This document shows, piece by piece, positions 25,043-33,909 of a stretch of DNA of 64,000 bases; the first letter of the stretch is position 1, and each line of letters starts with the position of its first letter. Made by a program: the position numbers and the translations under genes. The notes beneath the pieces were generated by a model. It ran no database searches, was not told the origin of the DNA, and saw only the letters and a list, made by a program, of their open reading frames with translations. Origin of the DNA: DUPQ01 sp022706885 (GTDB lineage: Bacteria; Bacillota; Clostridia; DUPQ01); contig JAKJBR010000005.1 in assembly GCA_022706885.1 (NCBI GenBank), positions 5,732 to 69,731 on the forward strand. The letters run 5' to 3'.

Positions 25043-26839
25043 TTACTCACCTGCCTTCGCCATATCCAGTACGCAGCTCTGCATATCATATACCTGCTTA
25101 TACAGTCCTTCTCTTTGTATAAGCTCATCATGCGTACCTCTGTCCGTTATCCGGCCGTCTTCCATTACAAGTATGAGGTCGGCCTGTCTTAATGTATTTA
25201 TTCTGTGTGATATCAGTATTGTAGTGGTATCGGCACAGTGCTTTCTCAAAGCATTCCTTATCTCCTTATCGGTCTGCATATCCACTGCACTTAAGGAGTC
25301 GTCAAATATCAACACTTTGCAGTTGCCGACAAGCGTCCTTGCTATTGCAACTCTTTGTCTTTGACCTCCGGACAATGTAACTCCTTTTTCACCTACCATG
25401 GTATCGTAGCCTTTTTCAAAGTTCCTTATTGCCCTGTCTACCGATGCTATGCTTGTGGCTTTTTCAATATCGGCATCGGTTATATCGGGATTATTATCCG
25501 ATATATTTTCTTTAATGGTCTTGGAGAACAAAAACGGTTCCTGCAACACAATCCCTATATTCTTCCTCAAATGCCTTTTATTTATTTCACCAAGTTCAAT
25601 GCCGTCCACTTTTATACTTCCCTTCTCATACGGAAGCAGTCCGACAAGTAAGTGCAACAAAGTGGATTTTCCCGAACCGGTCTTTCCTAAAATAGCAAGA
25701 GTCTCTCCTTTTCCTATACTGAAAGATATATCTTTCAATACTTCGTTTCCGTCAGTATATTCATACGATACATTCTCAAAAGATATATTCCCTTCAATTT
25801 TCGGGGTAAGCCCGGTATCGTCACGTCCCGGTTCCCTGGGAGCTTCCAGTACTTCCTGTATACGACCCAATGAAACACTTGCTTTACCCATATCTCCTAA
25901 AACTCTTCCCATGCCCCTTATGGGCCAGATGAGGTTATGCACATAAGTCATGAAAACCGTCAGCATACCCACCGTTATCTCTCCCTTAACAGCTAAGATA
26001 ATTCCGGTCACCAATACAACACCTATCTGTAAATTACATATTGCATCGGAAAGTCCCCAGTACCATGCAAATGCAACCGTTATCTTCAGATCCTTGTTCC
26101 TGTAATCCAATGAAGATGCAATGAACTTTTCTATCTCTCTGCTTTGTGTAGCACAGGAACGTACAATTCTCATTCCCGACAGGTTTTCTTCTATTACCGT
26201 GGACATGGCCCCTTCCGCTTCATCGGCAAGCAGGAACTTCTTTGATACATATCTAAAGAAGAAGAACGCTCCGAGCACTATTATCGGCATAAGTGAGAAA
26301 CCTGCCAACGTTAAATCGGTATTCACTTTCTGCATCACAGAAACCGATGCGACTATGAGGACGATACATTTTATGAGGTCCTGAAACTGTGTAGCCAGAA
26401 AATTCCTGACCGTCTCCAGGTCGGATGTGCATCTTTGCATAATATCTCCGGTCTTTATACTTGTATTGTACAAATATGTGGAGTTCTGAAGATGCTCATA
26501 CAAATCCATACGTATATTTTTTGCTATACCTTCACCGGCAATTGCCGAATACTTTCTGGATAAAAACATGAATACACCTTCAAAAGCCGAGAAAAACACC
26601 AGCACCAGTCCGCAAATCCACAGATTGTACATTAAATGCTCTTTGCCGCCTAACAGTTGCAATCCTTTGTATGCAATACCTTCCGGCAGTATATCCCCTA
26701 TAACCGAGTCTATGACGACACCTATTATAAATGTGTTAACCAGGCTTAACAGCTGGGCTATAATCATAAAGACTATACCCGCTATGTATGCCGCTTTGTT
26801 GCCACGTAAAAACTGTTTTAATAATTTATATTTCTTCAC
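25043..26839 (-). CDS. ABC exporter subunit 1 (BmrC-like half-transporter)
   Basis: Half-exporter of 598 residues with six helices and an ATPase domain. Walker A is GKTGSGKST and the signature LSGGQRQR is canonical, but Walker B reads LIFDDSLSAVD with Asp in place of the catalytic Glu, marking the degenerate site of a heterodimer. I chose GTG at 26839, preceded by AAGAGGG; an in-frame ATG at 26887 has no ribosome site and lies in the leader. The ribosome site and start are inside the terminator hairpin of an upstream attenuator. The gene order and the leader resemble bmrB-bmrC-bmrD of Bacillus. Confidence 0.9.
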   Translation of the reverse strand: MKKYKLLKQFLRGNKAAYIAGIVFMIIAQLLSLVNTFIIGVVIDSVIGDILPEGIAYKGLQLLGGKEHLMYNLWICGLVLVFFSAFEGVFMFLSRKYSAIAGEGIAKNIRMDLYEHLQNSTYLYNTSIKTGDIMQRCTSDLETVRNFLATQFQDLIKCIVLIVASVSVMQKVNTDLTLAGFSLMPIIVLGAFFFFRYVSKKFLLADEAEGAMSTVIEENLSGMRIVRSCATQSREIEKFIASSLDYRNKDLKITVAFAWYWGLSDAICNLQIGVVLVTGIILAVKGEITVGMLTVFMTYVHNLIWPIRGMGRVLGDMGKASVSLGRIQEVLEAPREPGRDDTGLTPKIEGNISFENVSYEYTDGNEVLKDISFSIGKGETLAILGKTGSGKSTLLHLLVGLLPYEKGSIKVDGIELGEINKRHLRKNIGIVLQEPFLFSKTIKENISDNNPDITDADIEKATSIASVDRAIRNFEKGYDTMVGEKGVTLSGGQRQRVAIARTLVGNCKVLIFDDSLSAVDMQTDKEIRNALRKHCADTTTILISHRINTLRQADLILVMEDGRITDRGTHDELIQREGLYKQVYDMQSCVLDMAKAGE

Positions 26840-26880
26840 AAAAAACAACCCTCTTGTCTTTATTTTCCGACCTGAGGGTT
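26839..26880 (-). terminator. Attenuator terminator/sequesterer of the ABC exporter leader
   Basis: On the minus strand AACCCTC (26880-26874) pairs with GAGGGTT (26853-26847), with an inner GTC/GAC, followed by G and six T. The 3' arm contains the ribosome site AAGAGGG and the T-run touches the GTG start. The hairpin can therefore end transcription or hide the ribosome site. Confidence 0.65.
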
Positions 26881-26919
26881 TACGCATAAAACATATATGT
26901 CATAAAGATTCCACAGGTC
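26869..26919 (-). promoter_or_regulatory. Alternative (antiterminator) pairing in the exporter leader
   Basis: GACCTG (26919-26914) can pair with CAGGTC (26874-26869). The second arm abuts and shares a base with the 5' arm of the terminator, so the two hairpins compete. A third structure upstream (TGCCTG 26970-26965 with CAGGCA 26932-26927, inner GTTCA/TGAAC) has the leader ORF stop codon in its loop. Confidence 0.5.
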
Positions 26920-26947
26920 CTTATCTTGCCTGCAGAATGCCGTTCAA

Positions 26948-27016
26948 CTAATCTGAACAAGCCACAGGCATACCTATCCCGTCATTCAACGCTACTGTAT
27001 TTCTGAGTTTGATCAT
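26948..27016 (-). CDS. 22-residue leader peptide of the ABC exporter operon
   Basis: Small ORF starting MIKLRNTVALNDG and ending MPVACSD. AAGGAAGGGG precedes the ATG by about 6 nt, one of the strongest ribosome sites in the window. It begins about 28 nt after the predicted RNA start and its stop codon lies in the loop of a hairpin. Bacillus bmrB is a leader ORF of comparable role, where ribosome stalling controls read-through to bmrCD. The run LNDG-x-MP resembles the start of aldo/keto reductases, so a decayed fragment is an alternative explanation. Function is inference. Confidence 0.6.
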   Translation of the reverse strand: MIKLRNTVALNDGIGMPVACSD

Positions 27017-27050
27017 CGTATGCCCCTTCCTTTCAAGTTAATCTTTTTTG

Positions 27051-27079
27051 ATTATATACAACATATTTTACATAGTCAA
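27051..27079 (-). promoter_or_regulatory. Promoter of the ABC exporter operon
   Basis: TTGACT (27079-27074), 17 nt, consensus TATAAT (27056-27051) on the minus strand. The leader to the exporter start is about 205 nt. Confidence 0.8.
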
Positions 27080-27126
27080 TGCAATTTTGTTGCAGTTGTG
27101 TAACAATTCAAACAACATTTCGTAAA

Positions 27127-27723
27127 TCATATAGCGGTTCTCCCTTTCAGTGCTCTTATCAATGTTGCCTCATCGGCATATTCTATCTCAGTACCTACAG
27201 AAATACCGTGAGCAATTCTTGTGACTTTTATGTTGAAGGGCTTTATAAGGCGGGAAAGATACATTGCGGTAGCCTCTCCTTCCACCGAGGAATTGGTCGC
27301 TATAATAATTTCTTTTACATTGCCGTCCAACCTTTTTAACAGTTCCTTTATCTTTAAATCTTCGGGATTTACACCTTCCATAGGTGATATTATTCCGTGT
27401 AATACATGGTACACACCGTCATACTCGCAGGTTCTTTCCATGGCCATAACATCTTTTACCGAAGACATTACGCAAATAACCGAATGGTCTCTTGAGGAAG
27501 AACATATTTCACACGGGTCTTTCTGCGTAATATTGCAGCAGACGGAACAATAGGAAAGACCGGCTTTGGCGTCTCTTATGGATTCCGATATGTACTGAAT
27601 TTTTTCATCATCCATGGTAAGAAGATGAAAAGCCAAACGGGTCGCCATTTTCCTGCCTATCCCCGGAAACATTTCAAACGCAGCTATTAATCGTGATAAC
27701 GGTTTCGGATATATATCAGCCAT
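27127..27723 (-). CDS. recR: Recombination protein RecR
   Basis: 198 residues, the standard length. A helix-hairpin-helix FPGIGRKMA (about 19-27), a four-Cys zinc finger (CSVCCN...CEIC, about 57-72) and a Toprim domain with ATNSSVEGEATAMYL are all present. RecR works with RecF/RecO to load RecA at gaps. The start overlaps the ybaB stop by 1 nt. The scr-dnaX-ybaB-recR order matches Bacillus. Confidence 0.97.
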   Translation of the reverse strand: MADIYPKPLSRLIAAFEMFPGIGRKMATRLAFHLLTMDDEKIQYISESIRDAKAGLSYCSVCCNITQKDPCEICSSSRDHSVICVMSSVKDVMAMERTCEYDGVYHVLHGIISPMEGVNPEDLKIKELLKRLDGNVKEIIIATNSSVEGEATAMYLSRLIKPFNIKVTRIAHGISVGTEIEYADEATLIRALKGRTAI

Positions 27724-28055
27724 CAGAAAGGCATCCTCATGCCGCCGGTCGCTTTACCCATAGTTTCCTCTTTTTTGGCATTTATCTTTCCTACCGACTC
27801 GTTAACTGCAGTCAAAATTAAATCCTGAAGCATCTCCACATCCGCATCTTCCAAAATAGCTTGATCAATAGTTATGGAGTCCATTGTATAGTCACCTTTC
27901 ATAGCAACTGTAACTACCCCGCCTCCGGCTTTGGACTCGAATGTGCTGTTTTCCAATTCTTCCTGTGCCTTGGCAATGTCGGCCTGCATCTTCTGCGCCT
28001 GTTTGAGCATACTGCTATAGTTCATATTTCCGCCGCCCATTCTTCCGCGTGCCAT
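27723..28055 (-). CDS. ybaB: Nucleoid-associated protein YbaB/EbfC
   Basis: 110-residue DNA-binding protein of the YbaB/EbfC family. MLKQAQKMQADIAKAQEEL is the conserved helix, and the Gly/Met-rich tail is typical. GGAGGTAG lies upstream of the ATG. It sits between dnaX (14 nt away) and recR (1-nt overlap), the conserved arrangement. Confidence 0.95.
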   Translation of the reverse strand: MARGRMGGGNMNYSSMLKQAQKMQADIAKAQEELENSTFESKAGGGVVTVAMKGDYTMDSITIDQAILEDADVEMLQDLILTAVNESVGKINAKKEETMGKATGGMRMPF

Positions 28056-28069
28056 ATTGTCTACCTCCG

Positions 28070-29590
28070 TTATATAATCTCTACGGGTATATTGTGTTTC
28101 TTCCCGATTTCCGTTATTTGCTGTTCCGGTGAGCCGGCAACTTTGTCGGTGCCGGCAACCACGAACCTTACATTTGTTATATCCTTACTGAATCCTCTAA
28201 TCTCTTCCAACACCGCAACTCCGTTTCTTTCCAAACTGCTTTTTAAAAAATCATTTGCTACGGTTACAACCGCCTGGTTTCCGCTTATTTCAATGGCCGA
28301 TTGTAATAACTCGAACGCATCTTTGGAACCCTTATCAAACCTGTCCTGTATATATTTGGACCAGGATATATTCTGATCGGATTTTGTTTCCGTCTTAACC
28401 GGCTTAACAGTTTCGTTGACGGCCGGTTTGACGGCCTCCGGCTTTTGCACTTCCTTTTTAACAGGCTTATCCTTAACCTGCACTTTAGGTTGTACTTTTT
28501 CAGTATTTTTCACTAACAGGCCCAACAGCATTATTTCCAGATATGTTTTAGGTCTGGATGCTCTTTTGAGTACGGCTTCGTTTTCCGAAAGCTCCTTTAT
28601 ATACCATATAACCTCCTCCGGCTCCATAAGCTCGGAAAGTCTTTTCATTTCGCTAACGGCATTTCCGTCCGCCTCTATAAACCGGTCCGGCTCTTTCACA
28701 TTCATGCATATAAGAATATTGCGAAGATAACCTAACAGACCGGATAAAAATCCCGCGGGACTTTTCCCTTCTGCTATAACTTCATTGACACTGTTAAGTA
28801 TTCCGGTTACATCGTTATCCACCAAAGCCTGAACCACCAAGGCATTGGACATGTCATCAATAAGGCCCGCACAATTCAGCACATCGGTAACATCAATTGT
28901 ATCGTCGGTTGATGATATACACTGATCCAACAGACTTATTGCATCTCTTAAGGCTCCGAAAGAAATTCTGGATATCATATCCAAAGCTTCATCGGTAACC
29001 TGTTGTTTTTCGGCATCTGCAATCTTTCGCAAACGGTTACTTATCCCTTTTGTAGTTATTCTGTGAAAATCAAACCGCTGACATCTGGACAGCACCGTTG
29101 CAGGCAGTTTGTCCGGTTCGGTTGTGCAGAGAATGAATATGACATGGGCGGGCGGTTCTTCCAGCGTTTTAAGCAAGGCATTGAATGCCGATGTGCTGAG
29201 CATATGTACTTCATCGATTATATACACCTTATACTTCGCTAATGCCGGCATATAGTTTACTTCATCGCATATTCTTCGGATATTATCTACCGAATTATTG
29301 GATGCGGCATCAATTTCCGCAATATCCACCAGAACTTCCTCCGAAGCCTTGGTACATATATCGCATTTATTGCAAGGGTCTCCTTCATTTGGATGCAAAC
29401 AGTTGACTGCCCTTGCGAATATTTTTGCAAGAGTGGTTTTTCCCGTTCCTCTTGTACCGGAGAAAAGATATGCATGTGCAATACGACCGGTTATCACCGC
29501 TCTTTTTAATGTCTTTGTTATGTGTTCCTGCTCCACTACCTCTGAAAATGAAGAAGGACGCCACTCCCTGTATAATGCTTTATGCGACAT
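28070..29590 (-). CDS. dnaX: DNA polymerase III subunit gamma/tau
   Basis: Clamp-loader ATPase of 506 residues from the chosen start. Walker A GTRGTGKTT (about 45-53), a four-Cys zinc module (CLHPNEGDPCNKCDIC), AEIDAASN and the IDEVHML Walker B are present. A Lys/Pro/Val-rich linker leads to the tau C-terminal part. The ATG at 29590 has AGGAG 6 nt upstream; the frame is open to 29689 but that extension lies within the SRP RNA. Transcription may continue from the SRP RNA promoter. Confidence 0.96.
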   Translation of the reverse strand: MSHKALYREWRPSSFSEVVEQEHITKTLKRAVITGRIAHAYLFSGTRGTGKTTLAKIFARAVNCLHPNEGDPCNKCDICTKASEEVLVDIAEIDAASNNSVDNIRRICDEVNYMPALAKYKVYIIDEVHMLSTSAFNALLKTLEEPPAHVIFILCTTEPDKLPATVLSRCQRFDFHRITTKGISNRLRKIADAEKQQVTDEALDMISRISFGALRDAISLLDQCISSTDDTIDVTDVLNCAGLIDDMSNALVVQALVDNDVTGILNSVNEVIAEGKSPAGFLSGLLGYLRNILICMNVKEPDRFIEADGNAVSEMKRLSELMEPEEVIWYIKELSENEAVLKRASRPKTYLEIMLLGLLVKNTEKVQPKVQVKDKPVKKEVQKPEAVKPAVNETVKPVKTETKSDQNISWSKYIQDRFDKGSKDAFELLQSAIEISGNQAVVTVANDFLKSSLERNGVAVLEEIRGFSKDITNVRFVVAGTDKVAGSPEQQITEIGKKHNIPVEII

Positions 29591-29606
29591 TTTGTCTCCT
29601 ATCCTT

Positions 29607-29881
29607 AAAAAACCATACACCCGTCTTTGAACAATAATAACAGGCGTTACATATACAGCCTGCTCGGGCCAGGCACTCTTATGGCACATCGGATTTCCCG
29701 CTTATCGCTGCTTCCGCTAAGACCTGACGAGGTTCACAAGCTCCGATTGCACAAGACCCGGCCGTCATAACCGCTTATACACGGCTGCCCCACTATTAGT
29801 TACCCTAGGACGGGATTTCCACTCTGCTATAGCGGATTGCAGATTACAGGGCACCGCTAACTCCCCGTCTAGTATGGCACT
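29607..29881 (-). ncRNA. ffs: Signal recognition particle RNA, large Gram-positive form
   Basis: About 275 nt on the minus strand. Conserved segments are TAGCGGTGCCCTGTAA and CTGCAATCCGCT near the 5' end, the helix-8 core GAACCTCGTCAGGTC with GGAAGCAGC, then GTGCCTGG..CGAGC and a 3' part AACGCC...GGTGTATGG ending in six T (29612-29607). It aligns by eye with Bacillus scRNA over its full length, including the Alu-like domain. A TATAAT box lies at 29891-29886 with a weak TTGCAT 17 nt further up. It targets membrane and secreted proteins with Ffh. Exact ends are approximate. Confidence 0.92.
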
Positions 29882-30003
29882 CAAAATTATATAATATTTA
29901 AATGCCGCATGCAATCGTTAAAGGAAATCATCAACCCCGAGCCTCTTTTTTTCAGGTTGGAAAAGGTCGAAACAACAGATAAGCCGATTATTGGAAAACT
30001 TAG

Positions 30004-30032
30004 TTGAAAAAGAAGATTGAACAGGTTAGAAT
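30004..30032 (+). promoter_or_regulatory. Promoter of the sugar-acid catabolic operon
   Basis: TTGAAA (30004-30009), 17 nt, TAGAAT (30027-30032), giving a leader of about 80 nt before the first gene at 30122. Confidence 0.6.
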
Positions 30033-30054
30033 GTAGACAATGACCGGAAAAAGT

Positions 30055-30092
30055 TACCCGATGCGGGTACATATCATAAATGTAATACATTT
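30055..30092 (+). promoter_or_regulatory. Two inverted repeats in the operon leader
   Basis: TACCCG-ATG-CGGGTA (30055-30069) and AAATGTA-A-TACATTT (30078-30092). Both are perfect, lie between the promoter and the first ribosome site, and are candidate operators for a regulator not encoded nearby. Confidence 0.45.
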
Positions 30093-30121
30093 AAATAGAA
30101 CGGATTAAGAAAGGATATGAG

Positions 30122-31498
30122 ATGAGTACTAATGATTTGATGGACTTTGTTTCAAAAAATGTCAACATCTCTTCAAATCCGTCCGAGTTGAAAATAACGG
30201 ACATGAGATTTGTCGATATTGACGGGGCACCGAAGAGAAACACTCTGATTAAGATTATGACTAACCAGGGTATTGTAGGATACGGAGAGATAAGAGACGG
30301 TTCCAGTAAAACCTATGCTTTGATGCTGAAAAGTCGTATCTTGGGTGAGAATCCCTGTAATGTGGATAGAATATTTCGCAAAATCAAACAATTCGGCGGT
30401 CACTCCAGACAGGGCGGCGGTGTCTCGGGAATTGAGATTGCCCTGTGGGATTTGGCAGGCAAAGCTTACGGCGTTCCTCTTTATCAGATGCTCGGCGGTA
30501 AGTTTCGCGACAAGATACGAATGTATTGTGATACCGATGTTGAAGGAAAACATACGGGTAAAGACATGGGTAATGCGCTTAAAAAGCGTATGGAGATGGG
30601 ATTTACATTCTTAAAAATGGATTTAGGGATAGGATTGCTTTTGGATATACCGGGAACTTTGAATGCCCCTCTCGGCTTTATTGAGGATATGAGAAAGTAT
30701 TCTTCACATATTCTGAATGCTCAGGGCGGTTCGGTAACAAAAGAGATGGTGAAACACAGGAAGAGTTATGACATTGTGAATACCGCTCACCCGTTTACAG
30801 GAATTCATCTTACCGAAAAAGGACTGGATTATCTGGAACAGTACATAAAAGATGTCCGGTCGGTTATCGGTTATGAAGTACCGCTTGCAGTGGATCATTT
30901 CGGTCATGTTTGCGTTGAGGACTGCATAAAATTTGCCCGCAGAATGGAACCGTATAATATTGCATGGATTGAAGATATGATTCCGTGGATATATACCGAT
31001 CAGTATGTAAGGCTGAAGAATTCCACCACCATACCGATATGTACGGGAGAAGATATTTATCTGAAGGAAGGCTTTGCCGAATTGATAAAAGCAGGAGCGG
31101 TCTCCATAATCCACCCCGATATATTGACTTGCGGCGGAGCCTTGGAATTAAAAAAGATTGCGGATATTGCAGATGAATTCGGGGTTGCAGTAGCGGTGCA
31201 TATGGCGGAAAGTCCTATAGCCTGTATGGCGGCAGCTCATGTTTGTGCGGCAATGCGAAATGTCCTTGCAATGGAATTTCACTCTGTGGATGTTCCGTGG
31301 TGGAGTGATATAGTGGTGGGTTTACCCAAGCCCATAATACAAGACGGATATTGTACCGTGCCGGATAAACCGGGACTGGGAATCGATGCTTTAAATGAAG
31401 AAGTTATAAAAGAACATATTAACCCGCAAATACCCGGAATGTGGGAAGAAACTTCCAAATGGGATAAAGAGTTCTCGAATGACAGAATTTGGAGTTAA
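30122..31498 (+). CDS. Enolase-superfamily dehydratase/racemase (mandelate racemase-like)
   Basis: 458 residues, mandelate racemase/muconate lactonizing enzyme family. Metal ligands can be seen as Asp258 (AVDHFGH), Glu284 (WIEDMIPW) and Glu310 (CTGEDIY). The catalytic His-Asp dyad is Asp333 (HPDILTCGG) and His360 (AVHMAESP), and Lys165 may be the second base. These features fit sugar-acid dehydratases of the mandelate racemase subgroup. AAAGGATATGAG is the ribosome site. It leads a five-gene operon whose other members (RraA-like aldolase, UlaG-like lactonase, SDR, GH10-like hydrolase) suggest uronic or aldonic acid use. Exact substrate unknown. Confidence 0.85.
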   Translation: MSTNDLMDFVSKNVNISSNPSELKITDMRFVDIDGAPKRNTLIKIMTNQGIVGYGEIRDGSSKTYALMLKSRILGENPCNVDRIFRKIKQFGGHSRQGGGVSGIEIALWDLAGKAYGVPLYQMLGGKFRDKIRMYCDTDVEGKHTGKDMGNALKKRMEMGFTFLKMDLGIGLLLDIPGTLNAPLGFIEDMRKYSSHILNAQGGSVTKEMVKHRKSYDIVNTAHPFTGIHLTEKGLDYLEQYIKDVRSVIGYEVPLAVDHFGHVCVEDCIKFARRMEPYNIAWIEDMIPWIYTDQYVRLKNSTTIPICTGEDIYLKEGFAELIKAGAVSIIHPDILTCGGALELKKIADIADEFGVAVAVHMAESPIACMAAAHVCAAMRNVLAMEFHSVDVPWWSDIVVGLPKPIIQDGYCTVPDKPGLGIDALNEEVIKEHINPQIPGMWEETSKWDKEFSNDRIWS

Positions 31499-31541
31499 AG
31501 AAAATAGTAATTTGTAAAACAACTTATAGAGAGGTATAAAA

Positions 31542-32444
31542 ATGCATTTCAACAGCAAAGAAGACATAATTGAAATGACTCCCTTGTGGAAGGGAGAGCG
31601 CTTAGAGGACGGCAGACCTTATGTTGATCCGAAGTATTTGACAGAACTAAGAAAAATGACATTGGAGGAAGTATGGAAGCCTATCTATGTCAAGGGTTAT
31701 GAAAACCAGTTTGAGGGGCGATTAAAAACCTTGCATGATGACGGCAGAAAGCTTATCGGAAGAGCGGTCACCTGCACATTTTGTCCTACACGACCAGATT
31801 TGCATGAAATAATGTTTAGGATAGGTTCAAACGAAGGAAGAAAAGGTAATTACAATCAGTGGGTAATCGACAGCCTGGTTGAGGGTGATGTAGTTGTAGC
31901 GGACATGTATGATAAGGTTTATAAAGGTACTTTTTTGGGAGGAAACCTTACAACGGCTATTAAAAACAGAACAAAAACCGGAGGCGGTGTTATCTGGGGC
32001 GGCATTCGCGATGTGGAACAGATGAAGCAGGCGGAAGGGATTCAGGTATATTATCGCGGTATTGACCCCACACCTATACGGGAGTGCGTTATGACAGGCT
32101 TTAACACACCGACCAGAATAGGTAATGCCATATGTCTTCCCGGAGATATTGTTTTCGGAGCGGGAGGAGGAGTATTATTCATTCCCAGCCACTTGGTTGC
32201 CGAGGTTGTGGAAGGTGCGGCTAAGACACATATCAAAGATGAATTCGGCTTTGAGATGATAAAGCAGAATAGATTTACTACGGCTCAGATAGACCGGAAT
32301 ACATGGACTGTGGAAATGCTGGATATGCTGGTAGACTTTATACAAAATGATGAGCGCGGTAAGAATTATCGTGATATTGATTGGTCAAAGGAATATTACA
32401 TGGCTAAACACGGCGATCCGAACGATACGCAGACAGCATTGTAG
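31542..32444 (+). CDS. RraA-like family protein, possible aldolase/decarboxylase
   Basis: 300 residues, almost twice the length of RraA itself, with the RraA/HMG-aldolase core near 110-230: GGGVIWGGIRDVEQM contains the conserved Arg-Asp, and FGAGGGVLFIPSHL is the following strand. Members cleave 4-hydroxy-4-methyl-2-oxoglutarate or related keto-acids, while E. coli RraA inhibits RNase E. The operon context favours aldolase-type chemistry on the product of the upstream dehydratase. GAGAGG lies 9 nt before the ATG. Confidence 0.8.
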   Translation: MHFNSKEDIIEMTPLWKGERLEDGRPYVDPKYLTELRKMTLEEVWKPIYVKGYENQFEGRLKTLHDDGRKLIGRAVTCTFCPTRPDLHEIMFRIGSNEGRKGNYNQWVIDSLVEGDVVVADMYDKVYKGTFLGGNLTTAIKNRTKTGGGVIWGGIRDVEQMKQAEGIQVYYRGIDPTPIRECVMTGFNTPTRIGNAICLPGDIVFGAGGGVLFIPSHLVAEVVEGAAKTHIKDEFGFEMIKQNRFTTAQIDRNTWTVEMLDMLVDFIQNDERGKNYRDIDWSKEYYMAKHGDPNDTQTAL

Positions 32445-32453
32445 AGGTATTTG

Positions 32454-33146
32454 ATGAAAATACGTTGGATCGGGCAAAGCGGATATATTTTAGAGGACAA
32501 TACCACAACAATTATAATCGACCCGTATTTATCGGATATTGTAAATAAAGTTGCAAATCGTCCGAGATTAGTGCCGCCTCCTATACAACCGGAAGATATT
32601 AATGCAGATTATGTTATCTGTACACATGACCATCTGGACCATATTGATCCCGAAACAATTGAAAGAATGAATAAAGACACTGTTTGCTTTATAGCACCTT
32701 CTTCCTGCAAAGAACGTCTTTCGGCACTGGGGTGTAAAAACATTAAAACCATAGATGCGGGAGAGCAGATATCAGCCGGAAAGTTTCAGATAACGGCGGT
32801 CTTTGCCTATCATTCCGTAGATGCCATCGGAATCATAGCGGAACAGGATTCAATAAAACTGTATTTTTCCGGTGATACCTTGTACCATGAGAAATTGGAA
32901 GAGTTGAAAGAATCAGGGATTACCGTTATGTTTGTATGCATTAACGGAAAACTGGGAAACATGAATGCAGACGAGGCAGCTAAGCTGACAAAGATTATCA
33001 ATCCTTTGGTAGGAGTACCGACCCATTACGGTATGTTTGCAAGCAATACGGAAGATCCTGAAAAATACACATCAAAAATTGATAATGGCTTTATTATGAA
33101 GTTCAATAAAGAATATACTATTTCCGAATTATTAAGAGGAGAATAA
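32454..33146 (+). CDS. Metallo-beta-lactamase-fold hydrolase, UlaG-like
   Basis: 230 residues. The metal motif THDHLDH (about 59-65), Asp in FSGDT and a later His in PTHYGMF are the expected ligands. UlaG opens L-ascorbate-6-phosphate; in this operon a sugar-acid lactone is a reasonable guess for the substrate. ATG at 32454 has GAGG 6 nt upstream and is preferred to a TTG three bases earlier. It ends 2 nt before the SDR gene. Confidence 0.85.
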   Translation: MKIRWIGQSGYILEDNTTTIIIDPYLSDIVNKVANRPRLVPPPIQPEDINADYVICTHDHLDHIDPETIERMNKDTVCFIAPSSCKERLSALGCKNIKTIDAGEQISAGKFQITAVFAYHSVDAIGIIAEQDSIKLYFSGDTLYHEKLEELKESGITVMFVCINGKLGNMNADEAAKLTKIINPLVGVPTHYGMFASNTEDPEKYTSKIDNGFIMKFNKEYTISELLRGE

Positions 33147-33148
33147 AT

Positions 33149-33892
33149 ATGCAACATAAATTAAGCGGAAAAAGAGCACTCATTACCGGTTCCGGTCGCG
33201 GCATCGGAAGAGCAATCGCTATTGAGCTTGCTAAAAACGGAGCGGATATCATTGTACATTATTTAGGTAATGTAAAAAGTGCGGAACAAGTTAAGAAACA
33301 GATTGAGACTTTGGGCGGCTCCTGTTCAATCATACAAGCGGATTTATGCAAACCGGAGACATTGGAAGGATTGATTGAAAAGATAGGCGGTGTTGACATT
33401 TTAGTGTTGAACGCATCGGTTCAATACAGAAGACAATGGGAAAACATATCGCTTGAGGAATTTTACGATCAGATTAATTGCAATCTGTTAGCAAGCATGC
33501 TGCTTATCCGGCAAGCGGTACCGTATATGCGTAAAGAACACTGGGGAAGAATAATAACGATAGGAAGCGTGCAGGAAGCAAAACCGCATCCGGACATGCT
33601 GGTTTATTCGGCATCCAAAGCCGCGCAAACCAATATGGTAAAGTCCTTGGCGGTTCAGTTGGCAAAAGACGGAATCACTGTTAACAATGTTGCACCGGGT
33701 GCTATTAATACCGACCGCAACAAGGATGTTTTGGAAGATAAAGAATATTATAAAAAAGTGACAGATTCCATTCCGGCCGGCTTTATCGGTGAACCCACCG
33801 ACTGTGCCGGTATTGTATCTTTACTTTGTTCGGAAGAAGGAAGGTACATCACAGGTCAGAGTATATATGTAGACGGCGGGAAATGCCTGTAA
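33149..33892 (+). CDS. Classical SDR oxidoreductase
   Basis: 247 residues with the full classical set: GSGRGIGRAIA cofactor loop (about 14-24), NAS in LVLNAS, Ser in TIGSVQ, and YSASKAA with Tyr/Lys. The closing NNVAPGAINT and GQSIYVDGG are typical of FabG-like enzymes. Probably oxidises or reduces a sugar-acid intermediate in the operon. AGAGGAG precedes the ATG. Confidence 0.92.
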   Translation: MQHKLSGKRALITGSGRGIGRAIAIELAKNGADIIVHYLGNVKSAEQVKKQIETLGGSCSIIQADLCKPETLEGLIEKIGGVDILVLNASVQYRRQWENISLEEFYDQINCNLLASMLLIRQAVPYMRKEHWGRIITIGSVQEAKPHPDMLVYSASKAAQTNMVKSLAVQLAKDGITVNNVAPGAINTDRNKDVLEDKEYYKKVTDSIPAGFIGEPTDCAGIVSLLCSEEGRYITGQSIYVDGGKCL

Positions 33893-33909
33893 TTTGAAAG
33901 GAGCAAGTA

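Noticed and set aside
26839..26887. ATG start for the first exporter subunit at 26887
   Set aside because: No ribosome site, the added residues are not typical of half-exporters, and the segment forms the leader hairpins.
29590..29689. N-terminal extension of dnaX up to 29689
   Set aside because: The extra codons lie inside the SRP RNA and the ATG at 29590 has a proper ribosome site and matches the normal DnaX start.
29909..30010. 33-codon plus-strand frame beginning MQSLKEIINPEP after the SRP RNA promoter
   Set aside because: Protein-like composition but no ribosome site, and it overlaps the SRP RNA promoter and the next operon's -35 box; kept only as a possible old fragment.
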